Shown: positions 1 through 8,723, counted from the stretch's first letter. The stretch is DNA of 24,425 nucleotides from JAVBKE01 sp031554215 (GCA_031554215.1 JAVBKF010000210.1:1-24425); one strand, 5' to 3'. A program made the numbers and translations. Notes: generated from the sequence alone by a model not told the origin.

Positions 1-27
1 CAATTTAAGAAATATGGGTATAAAAGG

Positions 28-55
28 TTGTTTATGTAAATTTAAAGCGTATAAT
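28..55 (+). promoter_or_regulatory. Putative sigma-A promoter upstream of comK
   Basis: A perfect -10 TATAAT lies at 50-55, with a TTGTTT -35-like hexamer at 28-33 and a 16-nt spacer. It lies about 90 bp upstream of the chosen comK start. No clear ComK box was found. The spacing is slightly short and the -35 matches the consensus only in part, so this is a plausible rather than certain promoter. Confidence 0.5.
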
Positions 56-147
56 CTGGGCTGAGTCATTCTTCTCGGTTAATCAGTTTGATGGCCATCA
101 TGAACAGCCCGAAAGAATACTTAATGATATGGATTGGAGAGCTTGTT

Positions 148-738
148 ATGGATATTTGTCGAGATTATATAGCCAATATCGATACAGTCGTTATTTTACC
201 GGAGTTCAAAGTGATGGGCGCAAAAGCCCAAGTGATCGAAATGGAACGTGTGCTCTACACTGCCGATACACCACTCGCGATTATGGAGAAAACACTTCTT
301 CATCATGGTTCCAATTTGCGCGGGGCACGGCAGAGTGCAGTATTTCACCTAGGCGCTGTTCATCGCCCGCCCGTGATGGTTAGTAGTGAACGTGGCATAT
401 TTTTTTACACTAGTGAGGCGTTAACGAATACAGAAAATATTTGGCTTTCAGTAGCCCATACGAAGAAAATTCAGAAATTTGGCAGAGGCACGAGCCTTGT
501 GCAGTTTGCCAATGAAGTGAAGGTGACTGTAGATATCAGCTGTAATTCTCTGAAGAATAATTATTTGCGTGGTCTACATTTAAAGAAACTGCAGGAGGAA
601 ATCAGCAAAGATCATGCGAGAGAAATGACGACGGATTTCTATTCACTGCCGGCATCAGATATGCTCTATGTGCGTGATGGGGCGACGCTGAGTTATATGG
701 CAGTAGCTGATCGAACAGCTGAAAAGTCTAACTGGTGA
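148..738 (+). CDS. comK: ComK family competence transcription factor
   Basis: A ComK-family protein of 196 aa (B. subtilis ComK is about 192 aa). ComK is the cytoplasmic DNA-binding master activator of DNA-uptake genes. The sequence shows the family pattern: an N-terminal beta-rich stretch with VVILPEF, a central HRPPVMV segment (matching the HKPPIMV-type segment of ComK) followed by FFYTSEALTNTENIWLSVAH, then a VDISCNSLKNNYLRGLHLKK segment corresponding to the ISYNSFENQ region. The frame stays open upstream to 88, but I chose the ATG at 148 because GGAGAG lies about 8 nt before it and the extra 20 N-terminal residues do not resemble the family. The C-terminus ends in a variable tail. It is monocistronic; the next gene is 320 bp away. 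Competence itself cannot be inferred from this gene alone. Confidence 0.85.
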   Translation: MDICRDYIANIDTVVILPEFKVMGAKAQVIEMERVLYTADTPLAIMEKTLLHHGSNLRGARQSAVFHLGAVHRPPVMVSSERGIFFYTSEALTNTENIWLSVAHTKKIQKFGRGTSLVQFANEVKVTVDISCNSLKNNYLRGLHLKKLQEEISKDHAREMTTDFYSLPASDMLYVRDGATLSYMAVADRTAEKSNW

Positions 739-1057
739 CAGTGGACAATGGCACATCTACACATGGTTTTGAAAAGTTCAGACGTAGATTCAGTATACCG
801 CAAGTTTTTCTGCCAAGTGCAGTTTGTAAACATGAAGGGGGGGTGCACCGCCTGAAAACGATAATCGTTACTGAAATAACTACCTACACAATCCGTGATG
901 ACTTTTTTGGGAAATATAAAACCTTGCATGAGCATGTACGGAATGCATAGATTATAAGAGTACCATCTCGCAGCGGATACCTAGACATCCAAACTTAATC
1001 ACAATAGACGTTTGACCCGCATAACATGAAATGAAAATGTTTGAGGGGGTTCCTTGC
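739..1057. other. Intergenic region comK-cotE, no convincing gene
   Basis: About 320 bp without a credible coding region. Short open frames exist on both strands (735-950 plus, 693-935 minus) but they lack ribosome binding sites and recognisable protein character. Two small palindromic motifs are visible: GGTGCACC within 842-849, and a perfect 13-bp dyad AACGATAATCGTT at 857-869 that resembles a weak operator. No sporulation sigma-factor promoter for cotE could be assigned with confidence. Confidence 0.5.
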
Positions 1058-1600
1058 ATGTCGCATCAGTACCGAGAAATCATAACGAAAGCTGTGGTCG
1101 CAAAAGGGCGCAAGTTCACCAAAGCGAATCATAAAATTCAACCAGGTCAAAAACCTTCGAGTATCTTAGGCTGTTGGATTATTAATCATAATTATCATGC
1201 GAAGAAGAAGGGCAAGAAAGTTGAAATCCATGGTAATTATGACATCAACATTTGGTATTCACATCATGATAACACGAAGACGGAAGTTGTCACAGAACGT
1301 GTTTCATATGTGGAAGAGATTCGCCTGAAATACCGGAATGATGAGTACTTTGATGACAATGAAGTGCTAGCAAGGGTCGTACAGCAACCAAACTGCGTCG
1401 AGTGTCAAATCACAACGCATGGTGGAAAAATTTCGGTTGTCGTTGAACGTGAGTTCCTGACGGAAGTCATCGGTGAAACGAAGCTTGTCGTGGCAGTTTC
1501 TGATTCAGCAGATGAGGATCATTCATGGGAAAACGAAGTGGATGACGATGAATTAGAAGAGATTGATACAGATTTTTTAGGCGAGAAGGTCAGAGAGTAA
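1058..1600 (+). CDS. cotE: Spore coat morphogenetic protein CotE
   Basis: A 180-aa CotE homologue (B. subtilis CotE 181 aa), the scaffold protein that forms a ring around the forespore and anchors the outer spore coat. Diagnostic segments are YREIITKAVVAKGRKFT at the N-terminus, KPSSILGCWIINH, YDINIWYS and NTKTEVVTERVSYV in the middle, and VVQQPNCVE and EREFLTEVIGETK further on. The C-terminal 30 residues are strongly acidic, as in known CotE. The start at 1058 was chosen because it gives the family N-terminus and follows a GAGGGGGT ribosome binding site; an in-frame ATG at 1031 would add nine residues not seen in the family. In B. subtilis cotE sits near mutS, so its position here beside comK is unusual. 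Its presence is the best evidence that the host makes endospores. Confidence 0.95.
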   Translation: MSHQYREIITKAVVAKGRKFTKANHKIQPGQKPSSILGCWIINHNYHAKKKGKKVEIHGNYDINIWYSHHDNTKTEVVTERVSYVEEIRLKYRNDEYFDDNEVLARVVQQPNCVECQITTHGGKISVVVEREFLTEVIGETKLVVAVSDSADEDHSWENEVDDDELEEIDTDFLGEKVRE

Positions 1601-1624
1601 AATCATCTAATCAAAACGAAATGA

Positions 1625-1662
1625 AGCTAGGGGAGGTGACTCTGTCCTAGCTCTATTTTTTT
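1625..1662 (+). terminator. Rho-independent terminator of cotE
   Basis: A 7-bp stem, AGCTAGG (1625-1631) with CCTAGCT (1646-1652), closes a 14-nt loop and is followed by CTATTTTTTT. It begins 24 bp after the cotE stop codon, so cotE is transcribed as a single gene. Confidence 0.8.
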
Positions 1663-1928
1663 GCACCCACTATTAGTGTCAGTAAAGCGCGTAAACGATA
1701 TAGGCACGAATGCACTACCTATGCTTCCTCAGCACATGTACAATGGTGCATGGTTGACGTGCTAAGGAAATTAAACTGCTTCTTGCCTGTTGTCCGTATT
1801 TATTTGATATAATGTAATTGTGCATTTTCTCTGCTGGTTATGCCTTGGTGTTGCTTTTTTTCGTTGTCTTCAAATGTTACAATAGGCGAGGAAATAACAT
1901 CAATTAATTGGGCAAAGGGTGGGTATGG
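1663..1928. other. Intergenic region upstream of DUF805 gene
   Basis: No gene is visible. A perfect TATAAT occurs at 1808-1813, but the best -35-like hexamer (TTGCCT, 1783-1788) is 19 nt away, so it is only a weak promoter candidate. A TTG in frame at 1908 could extend the downstream gene, but the ATG at 1929 is better placed. Confidence 0.35.
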
Positions 1929-2279
1929 ATGCAGTGGTATATTAAATGTATAAAAAATTACGCGGAGTTTAGTGGCCGCGCGGGGCGGAAGGAATATTGG
2001 TTTTTTACACTGATGAATTTGGTGATAATCGGTCTTTTGAGTCTGCTCACAGGTACGAAGGAAATTGCTGCATTGTATGCAGCGTTTGTCCTAGTGCCAG
2101 CACTCGCGGTTAGCTGGAGAAGGTTGCATGATTCGGACAAGTCAGGATTGTTTTATTTCTTCAACTTGATTCCGTTTTTCGGGAATATTATTTTCATTGT
2201 TTTCATGTGCCTCAAAGGAACAATTGGTGATAATCGGTTTGGAGAAGACCCATTGACGATTGATGAGACAGTACGATAA
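1929..2279 (+). CDS. DUF805 family small membrane protein
   Basis: A 116-aa inner-membrane protein of the DUF805 (YhaH-like) family, whose biochemical role is not established. Family signatures are the N-terminal MQWYIKCIKNYAEFSGRAGR motif, KEYWFF at the start of the first membrane segment, the conserved SWRRLHDSDKSG loop, and a C-terminal GTIGDNRFGEDP motif. Three to four hydrophobic segments are visible (about residues 25-45, 50-70, 80-105). I placed the start at ATG 1929, which follows AAAGGGTGGG by a good distance, instead of the upstream in-frame TTG at 1908. It stands alone, with gaps of about 270 and 480 bp on either side. Confidence 0.85.
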   Translation: MQWYIKCIKNYAEFSGRAGRKEYWFFTLMNLVIIGLLSLLTGTKEIAALYAAFVLVPALAVSWRRLHDSDKSGLFYFFNLIPFFGNIIFIVFMCLKGTIGDNRFGEDPLTIDETVR

Positions 2280-2345
2280 ACTTGATACGCATTGTGTCAT
2301 GATTGGCACAGAAGAAGCGCTATCTATTTAAAGTAGTTTAAAACG

Positions 2346-2390
2346 GCAAAGGCAGAGCTGCGCTAGGTGACCGTCCAGCTTTGTCTTTGC
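2346..2390 (+). other. Long stem-loop downstream of DUF805 gene
   Basis: GCAAAGGCAGAGCTG (2346-2360) pairs along its full 15 nt with CAGCTTTGTCTTTGC (2376-2390) if two G-U pairs are allowed, with a 15-nt loop. No T-run follows on the plus strand. The G-U pairs mean the stem is more stable in plus-strand RNA. It could act as a 3'-end stabiliser, a processing site or an inefficient terminator for the DUF805 transcript. Confidence 0.55.
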
Positions 2391-2761
2391 AGATGAACCG
2401 CAAACAAATCTTCGTTCTTCACACAAGGTAACAGTTAGGATTGCCTTCAGGATTAATTTATCCACGAACGTACACTTTAGCGAATGGATCTATCTTTCAA
2501 AACGCTGCGTGCCATCAACAGCATAAATTCATCGCCACATCCCCTAAATGATCAATTTTTCAATCTATGCTTCAATACCTTCAACGTACACACACTGATG
2601 AATCAAAACAATCGGTACTAACTATGAATGGAATGTTGATCAACTGCCTCGATAAACATTGCTGTTTCAGATAAATCGAAGTAAACTAAATAAAGAACAA
2701 TGACGTGGCAAAACTTCAGTATCTGGATTCCTAGATATGAAAATAATAGGAGTGAGCGGAA
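2391..2761. other. Intergenic region before ytoI
   Basis: About 370 bp without a gene that I can support. The only motif of note is the perfect 10-bp palindrome GTTGATCAAC at 2635-2644, about 120 bp before ytoI. GGAGTGAGCGG, just upstream of the TTG start, is the ytoI ribosome binding site. Confidence 0.4.
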
Positions 2762-4063
2762 TTGACAAAGCATGAGCACATTTTATCCTACATCACAGCA
2801 CTGCCTGTTGGCGTAAAGATTTCAGTTCGCAGTATTGCAAAGGTACTTGAGGTGAGTGAGGGTACTGCCTACCATGCGATTAAAGATGCAGAAAGCAAAG
2901 GATTTGTCACAACCATTAGACGCTTTGGAACGATCAGAATTGACCAAAGGCGAAAAGAGAATTTTGAACAGATTACATTTGCAGAAGTTGTGAAAATTGT
3001 CGATGGGCAAGTTCTTGGTGGCAAAGCAGGGTTACATAAATTTTTAGGTAAGTTTTTAATTGGCGCAATGGAAATAGATGAGATGATGGGGTACATTCAC
3101 CCCGGTGATTTGCTGATTGTCGGTAACCGAAAGGATGCACAGAAAAGTGCATTGACCAATGGGACAGCGGTCCTAATTACTGGCGGATTTATTGCTGACA
3201 AAGAGATTCAGTTACTAGCTGATCAGCTTGAATTACCACTGATTATGACTGCTTATGATACTTTCACCGTAGCGAAAATGATTAGTCGGGCAATTTATGA
3301 TCAAGTCATCAAAAATGATATTTTACTCGTAGAAGATGTCCTTGAGAATACAGATCAAGATGGCTATCTGCTTGAGTCTGACCCGATTTCTAAGTGGCAT
3401 GAGGTTAGTATCCGTACCCAGCACAGACAATTTCCAGTCGTCGATAATCAAAAAAAAGTCGTCGGTATTGTCTCTGCCTGTGACATACTGAGTAGGCCCT
3501 TTGATGCAACAATTGAGTCCAGAATGGGTAAAGCCATTTCAGTGATTAAGAAGTTGAATCTAGCTTCAGCCGCCCATTTGATGGTGCGTGAGGATTTGGA
3601 AATGGTCCCTGTCACAGATGTTCAGAACCAGCTTATTGGCGTGGTCCGGCTTAATCTTGTCAACAATGCACTGCTTAAGCACCGCGAACGGCAAGGTGTT
3701 GAAACCTTAGAAGACTATGTGATATCAAATCTAAGGCAAGAAGCGCGTGATCATTATTCAATCGAAGTTGTTCCGCAAATTGCCAATTTCCAAGGGAGCA
3801 TTTCCTATGGCGCTTTCGTGTCAGTCCTATCGGAAGTCGCTAGTCGTTCTTTCCGGGACTTGAAATTTGCTGATTACATGATTGATTCAATGACGGTTTA
3901 TTTTTTAAAAAGTATCCCGATTCATGCGAAGCTCGATATTTATGCGAATCCATATGATTTGAAGAATAATAGCGGGAAAATAGATATTGTTGCCCGTTAC
4001 CAAGGGGCAATGGTTGGTAAGGCGTTACTGGCTTGCCGGTTACTCGAGAAGATGAAAGGATGA
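2762..4063 (+). CDS. ytoI: YtoI-like HTH-DRTGG-CBS-hotdog protein
   Basis: A 433-aa cytoplasmic protein matching B. subtilis YtoI (about 439 aa) in domain order. Residues 1-65 form a winged-helix-like DNA-binding domain (VRSIAKVLEVSEGTAYHAIK). A DRTGG domain follows at about 70-185 (ILVEDV lies just after it). Two CBS motifs span about 190-310 (FPVVDNQKKVVGIVSACDIL and MVPVTDVQNQLIGVVRLN), and the C-terminal 120 residues resemble a hotdog/thioesterase-like fold. CBS pairs usually bind adenine nucleotides, so a nucleotide-responsive regulator is inferred; the true ligand and targets are unknown. The start is TTG, preceded by AGGAGTGAG. Its stop lies 8 bp before the nrnA start, so the two are almost certainly co-transcribed and translationally coupled. 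Confidence 0.85.
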   Translation: MTKHEHILSYITALPVGVKISVRSIAKVLEVSEGTAYHAIKDAESKGFVTTIRRFGTIRIDQRRKENFEQITFAEVVKIVDGQVLGGKAGLHKFLGKFLIGAMEIDEMMGYIHPGDLLIVGNRKDAQKSALTNGTAVLITGGFIADKEIQLLADQLELPLIMTAYDTFTVAKMISRAIYDQVIKNDILLVEDVLENTDQDGYLLESDPISKWHEVSIRTQHRQFPVVDNQKKVVGIVSACDILSRPFDATIESRMGKAISVIKKLNLASAAHLMVREDLEMVPVTDVQNQLIGVVRLNLVNNALLKHRERQGVETLEDYVISNLRQEARDHYSIEVVPQIANFQGSISYGAFVSVLSEVASRSFRDLKFADYMIDSMTVYFLKSIPIHAKLDIYANPYDLKNNSGKIDIVARYQGAMVGKALLACRLLEKMKG

Positions 4064-4071
4064 TTCGCGCG

Positions 4072-5001
4072 ATGAAAGATCGTATTTTGGAACTAGTACA
4101 ACAATATGAGACCATCATACTCCACCGTCACGAGCGTCCTGATGAAGACGCTTACGGTTCACAATGCGGACTCGCAGCAATACTGAAAGCTTCTTTTCCG
4201 AAGAAGAAAATTTACTGTGTAGGCAAGGAAGCGGAGTCACTAACCTATTTAGCCAGCCTAGATGTTCTTCCTGACACGGCTTGGGAAAATGCACTGGCGA
4301 TTGTGACAGACACGGCCAATACTGAGCGGATTGATGATAAGCGCTATGCGCTTGCTGCTACTTTGATTAAAATTGATCACCATCCTAACCGCGACCCTTA
4401 CGGAGATGTTTGTTGGGTGGATACGACTGCTTCATCAACGAGTGAGCTGATTTATGAATGGTATTTACACTGTCAGGCATGCGGATTGATTTTAGGTAAG
4501 GAAGCAGCGGCCCTTCTATATGCAGGGATAGTGGGTGATACTGGGCGTTTTCTTTACCCATCAACAACTAGTAAAACATTACGCTATGCTGGCGAATTGA
4601 TTGATACTGGTTTCGACCGGACGACATTACATAACAATATGGTTGAAGAACCGCTGAACATGGTGAAGCTACAAGGGTATATCCTAGAACATTTTGAGAT
4701 TGTTGGCAATGAAGTGGGCAAGGTGTTTATTACAAAAGCTGTACGCGAACAGTTTCAGGTATCAGCAGCAGATTGTTCAAGGTTAGTTTCTGTTCTAGGG
4801 TCGATTAAAGGCATTAAAGTCTGGGCGCTTTTTTCTGAGGATGAGCAAATCCGGGTCAACTTACGGTCTAAAGGACCTACGATTAATCAAATTGCTGAGA
4901 AATATGGCGGTGGTGGACATCCGCTGGCATCTGGTGCGAATGTTGCTGATTGGGAAACAGCGGGTCTTCTTGTTGAAGATTTAGTGCAATTAATGCAGTA
5001 A
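4072..5001 (+). CDS. nrnA: Bifunctional oligoribonuclease and pAp phosphatase NrnA
   Basis: A DHH-family phosphoesterase of 309 aa (B. subtilis NrnA/YtqI 313 aa). It degrades 2-5-nt RNAs left by RNA turnover and dephosphorylates 3'-phosphoadenosine 5'-phosphate from sulfate assimilation. The DHH domain carries ILHRHERPDEDAYGSQCG (residues about 17-33), the DTA motif, the DHH triad at 102-104 in KIDHHPN, and GIVGDTGRF. The C-terminal DHHA1 domain ends with the substrate-binding glycine motif GGGGHPLASGA. An open frame reaches 4033 inside ytoI. I chose ATG 4072 because it aligns residue for residue with the B. subtilis N-terminus and follows AAAGGATG; ATG 4060 is an alternative. It is coupled to ytoI, as in B. 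subtilis. Confidence 0.92.
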   Translation: MKDRILELVQQYETIILHRHERPDEDAYGSQCGLAAILKASFPKKKIYCVGKEAESLTYLASLDVLPDTAWENALAIVTDTANTERIDDKRYALAATLIKIDHHPNRDPYGDVCWVDTTASSTSELIYEWYLHCQACGLILGKEAAALLYAGIVGDTGRFLYPSTTSKTLRYAGELIDTGFDRTTLHNNMVEEPLNMVKLQGYILEHFEIVGNEVGKVFITKAVREQFQVSAADCSRLVSVLGSIKGIKVWALFSEDEQIRVNLRSKGPTINQIAEKYGGGGHPLASGANVADWETAGLLVEDLVQLMQ

Positions 5002-5155
5002 GCTACGACGTGCACAGTGAATTGCTCAATGAACTGGCGCAGTGTATCCCTCAGTCATTAGATCAATGTGCTGAAATAAAAGTAACGAGACTGCACACTA
5101 GAAATGAAACCTGGTGTCATGCCGAAAACGAAACATAGAGTAAAGGAGGTGAGGT

Positions 5156-8100
5156 TTGATGACGTATATTCCGTTACAAGTCCGAAGCGCATATAGCTTA
5201 CTTGATAGCACAATGTCTATCGAAGAATACGTGTCAAGTGCTGCAGGAAAAGGATACCAGGCGATTGCCCTGACTGATCATAATGTGATGTATGGTGCTG
5301 TTTCATTCTATCTAGCTTGTGAGAAACATCAAATAAGGCCAATCATCGGTTTGACAGCTGATGTGCTTAGTGATGATGAATCGACTGCCTATCCGCTCGT
5401 GTTGCTGGCGATGAATGAAAAGGGTTATGAAAATCTCATGAAAATTTCCTCTGCACTACAAACAAAAGCGAAACGAGGGTTACCGTTTCGTTGGTTAAAG
5501 GGCTATTCACTAGGTCTGATTGCGCTAACACCAGGAGATGATGGCATCATAGAGTCTGCGCTGCAAGACGGACGGACTCGTGATGCGGAAGAACTGATTG
5601 CGCGCTATCAAACTGTTTTTTCAGAGGGGCGTTTCTATCTATCGCTATCCTCAGACCCCAAACAGGCGGCAATCATCAAAGAAGTGGCAGAGAAATGCCT
5701 TGTGCCGTTAGTTGCTGGTGGACTGGTTAAATACAACGAAGCTAGTGATAAAGCCTATTACCAAGCAATTGTCTGTCTGAGGGAAAACACAATTGTCGAG
5801 GAATCCGTTTTTGCTGATGAAATGGATTATCAGCTCAGGTCTTCAGCAGAAATGGCAGAGCGATTTGCACATGAAGCGCAGGCGCTGGCGAATTGCGAGC
5901 GGATTGCCTCCCAGTGTCAGCTTAAGTTGCAATTTCATCAGAAACTATTACCGCATTATCCAGTGCCGGATGGCACCAGTGCCAGTGACTATTTACGAGC
6001 GATTTGCCTGAAAGGGTTTGAACTTCGTTATCCGTCAGCAACACAGGTCCATAAAGACCGGCTCAACTTTGAACTATCGGTTATTGCAAAAATGCAATTT
6101 GACCATTATTTTCTGATTGTTTGGGATTTTATGCGCTATGCACGCGAGCAACAGATACTGACTGGACCTGGACGCGGTTCGGCTGCAGGTTCAATTGTCT
6201 CCTACGTTCTGGGCATTACAAACGTTGATCCAATTGCGTTTGATTTGCTGTTTGAACGATTTCTTAATCCAGAGAGAATTTCAATGCCTGATATTGATAT
6301 TGACTTTCCTGATAATCGCCGTGATGAAATGATTCAATACGTGGCGAATAAGTATGGTGAAATGCATGTTGCACAAATCATTACCTTTGGCACATTCGGA
6401 CCGAAATCAGCAGTTCGTGATGCAGGACGGGTTTACGGCTTAGCGCAAGCAGAACTCGATTTCCTTGCCAAACAAATTCCATCAGCACTTGGGACAAAGC
6501 TTGCAGCTGTATTGCAAAATACGCCACAGCTAAAGCAAATGATTGCTGAGTCACCGGTTTACAAACGTGTTTTCAAAACAGCGCTTAAATGGGAGGGGCT
6601 ACCGCGTCATACCTCAACGCATGCTGCAGGTGTGGTCATGTCAACCAAACCACTGACAGCTTCTGTCCCTGTCCAGGAAGGACATGATGGCGTACTGTTG
6701 ACGCAGTTCCCAATGGAGCAACTAGAACAAATTGGTCTGCTCAAAATGGATTTCCTCGGGTTGCGTAATTTAAATTTATTGGAAAAAGTGTTGCGGGAAA
6801 TCAATCGTTCAAATTACAAACAAATAACACTGAGTGATATCCCGTTCGATGATGAACAAACGTTCCAAATGATTAGCCGCGGAGATACGCTTGGTGTCTT
6901 CCAATTAGAATCAGATGGTCTTCGTAATGTGCTGAGAAAGCTAAAGCCTTCGCAATTCGAGGATATAATTGCTGTCACTGCCCTTTTCAGACCTGGGCCG
7001 ATGGATAATATACAGTCCTTTGTAGACCGGAAACATGGGCGTGAAGAGATTCGTTATCCACATAATGATTTGAAACCAATTTTGGAGAAGACTTACGGGA
7101 TCATTGTCTATCAGGAACAAATTATGCAAATTGCATCTGTGATGGCCGGATTCTCGCTTGGGGAAGCGGACTTACTACGTAAGGCAGTGAGTAAGAAGAA
7201 GAAAGACGTTCTTGATGAAGAAAGGCAGCATTTTGTCGAAGGGGCAATGAGTAAAGGCTATGCTAAGACCGTTGCTGATCCTGTCTACGATCTCATTGTC
7301 AAATTTGCTAATTATGGCTTTAACCGTAGTCATTCGGTCGCTTATGGCACCATTGCCTATCAGCTTGCTTATTTAAAGGCAAACTATCCGCGTCATTTTC
7401 TTGCGGAAGTGATGACAGGAATTGTCGGGAATAATGATAAAATCGCTCATTTCATTCAAGAACTGCGGGCGCAAGGCGTCGAGATCTTGCCGCCACTACT
7501 CAACCAATCTAGTTTTGGATTTAAAGCAGAGGGAGACAATGCGATTCGTTTTGGTCTCGCTTCCGTGAAGCAGGTGAATGGTGCACTGATTAGAGAGGTA
7601 TTCAGGGAGCGGAAAATAGAACCATTCAAAAATTTCTTTGATTTCTTTACCCGGATGCCGCTGAAAATGGTGCCGCAAAAAGTCGTCGAAGATATGATTT
7701 ATGCTGGCTGTTTTGACGAATTTGGTCAGGACCGTGCGGTTTACTTAGCGAGTATAGAAATTGCTTATAACCATGCATCGCTCGTCAATCCTGATGGACA
7801 AGGCCCTGGTATGCTTGATGCTGATTTTTTCCTAGAGCCTAAATATGCTACCTCTGAACCAATGGACGAGGTGGAAAAGTTGCAGCAGGAGAAACAGGCG
7901 ATTGGGACCTATATTAGCGCACATCCAGTTAGTACTCATAAGGAACTATTTCGGGCAGTAGGTGTGATGCCGTTGGCAGACTATCAGGCTGGTGACATGG
8001 TGATTTGTGGTGCCTATGTCCACAAAACAAAAGTGATTCGCACCAAAAAAGGGGAACAAATGGCGTTTTTACGCATCGGTGATGAATCTGATGAAATCGA

Positions 8101-8485
8101 AGCGGTTGTCTTTCCGAAAGTGTATCAGAAAGTATCGGAACTGATTACGAGTGGCAATGTCTTCGTGTTTGAAGGGAAGATTGAGGAGAAAAATCGCCAA
8201 CGTCAACTGATGGTTGACTTTGTTTATGACGAGGAGGCTGCACTTGCCGCGCTACAGAACTATGTCTATCTGAATATACCCGCACATCTGCACAATCGTG
8301 AACTGTTAGCAAAGATCAAACGATTATTAAATAATTATCGCGGGCAGACGAAAGTCTATTTACATTATGAAGTAGCGCATAAACTTTTCCTGTTACATCG
8401 CAAAGATTGGGTCAATGCAAATGGCGCATTTTTTCAAGCAATGCAAGAACTTCTTGGGGAAGATAACATCAAGTCATCAAAGTGA
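5156..8485 (+). CDS. dnaE: DNA polymerase III alpha subunit DnaE
   Basis: The C-family DNA polymerase DnaE, 1109 aa. In Gram-positives it extends RNA primers before handing over to PolC and serves in error-prone synthesis. Domains in order are: an N-terminal PHP domain (about 1-210); palm/fingers with GPGRGSAAGSIVSYVLG and the catalytic aspartates in MPDIDIDFPD (Asp379, 381, 383); TSTHAAGVV and the thumb; a C-terminal helix-hairpin-helix region; and an OB-fold (about 960-1040, VICGAYVHKTKVI). The PHP metal site looks degenerate: where relatives have a VHS motif this protein has VRS at residue 10. AAAGGAGGTGAG precedes the start; TTG at 5156 is immediately followed by ATG at 5159, which may be the true start. 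It follows nrnA after 154 bp with no terminator that I can see. Confidence 0.95.
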   Translation: MMTYIPLQVRSAYSLLDSTMSIEEYVSSAAGKGYQAIALTDHNVMYGAVSFYLACEKHQIRPIIGLTADVLSDDESTAYPLVLLAMNEKGYENLMKISSALQTKAKRGLPFRWLKGYSLGLIALTPGDDGIIESALQDGRTRDAEELIARYQTVFSEGRFYLSLSSDPKQAAIIKEVAEKCLVPLVAGGLVKYNEASDKAYYQAIVCLRENTIVEESVFADEMDYQLRSSAEMAERFAHEAQALANCERIASQCQLKLQFHQKLLPHYPVPDGTSASDYLRAICLKGFELRYPSATQVHKDRLNFELSVIAKMQFDHYFLIVWDFMRYAREQQILTGPGRGSAAGSIVSYVLGITNVDPIAFDLLFERFLNPERISMPDIDIDFPDNRRDEMIQYVANKYGEMHVAQIITFGTFGPKSAVRDAGRVYGLAQAELDFLAKQIPSALGTKLAAVLQNTPQLKQMIAESPVYKRVFKTALKWEGLPRHTSTHAAGVVMSTKPLTASVPVQEGHDGVLLTQFPMEQLEQIGLLKMDFLGLRNLNLLEKVLREINRSNYKQITLSDIPFDDEQTFQMISRGDTLGVFQLESDGLRNVLRKLKPSQFEDIIAVTALFRPGPMDNIQSFVDRKHGREEIRYPHNDLKPILEKTYGIIVYQEQIMQIASVMAGFSLGEADLLRKAVSKKKKDVLDEERQHFVEGAMSKGYAKTVADPVYDLIVKFANYGFNRSHSVAYGTIAYQLAYLKANYPRHFLAEVMTGIVGNNDKIAHFIQELRAQGVEILPPLLNQSSFGFKAEGDNAIRFGLASVKQVNGALIREVFRERKIEPFKNFFDFFTRMPLKMVPQKVVEDMIYAGCFDEFGQDRAVYLASIEIAYNHASLVNPDGQGPGMLDADFFLEPKYATSEPMDEVEKLQQEKQAIGTYISAHPVSTHKELFRAVGVMPLADYQAGDMVICGAYVHKTKVIRTKKGEQMAFLRIGDESDEIEAVVFPKVYQKVSELITSGNVFVFEGKIEEKNRQRQLMVDFVYDEEAALAALQNYVYLNIPAHLHNRELLAKIKRLLNNYRGQTKVYLHYEVAHKLFLLHRKDWVNANGAFFQAMQELLGEDNIKSSK

Positions 8486-8569
8486 TAGCATCATTAAACT
8501 GTTTTTTAACCACACAAGGTGTATGGTGAACGCTTAATTGCAAAAGATAGAACGAGTACTGTCGCATCT

Positions 8570-8592
8570 GCTCCTATGGAGCGTATTCTCTT
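8570..8592 (+). terminator. Possible weak terminator after dnaE
   Basis: GCTCC (8570-8574) and GGAGC (8578-8582) form a short 5-bp stem with a TAT loop, followed by GTATTCTCTT. The stem is short and the T-tract is interrupted, so this is only a candidate end for the dnaE transcript. Confidence 0.35.
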
Positions 8593-8607
8593 TTCAATGC
8601 TATACAA

Positions 8608-8630
8608 GGGGTCAGGTGCCCTGAAAAAAT
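8608..8630. repeat. REP-like GGGGTCAGGTGCCCTGA palindromic motif
   Basis: TCAGG-TGC-CCTGA (8612-8624) is embedded in GGGGTCAGGTGCCCTGAAAAAA. Similar GGTCAGGCACC-type palindromes are, from memory, recurrent intergenic repeats in Bacillales genomes. Only one copy is in this window, so its repeated nature cannot be shown here. Read on the minus strand it is a hairpin preceded by a T-run. Confidence 0.3.
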
Positions 8631-8723
8631 GATTTTGTAAAATTTTTTTCGTCATGAGATGGCAGAATGATGCCTGATCAAGGGAATAGCGAAGCAATCA
8701 ATCGTGATCGCATTGGAATCAAC

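Noticed and set aside
693..950. Open frames of 71-80 codons on both strands after comK
   Set aside because: They have no ribosome binding sites and no protein-like features, and they overlap each other and the comK end.
8506..8697. 63-codon minus-strand frame between dnaE and malic enzyme
   Set aside because: It covers the hairpins and the REP-like motif, has no ribosome binding site and no recognisable protein pattern.
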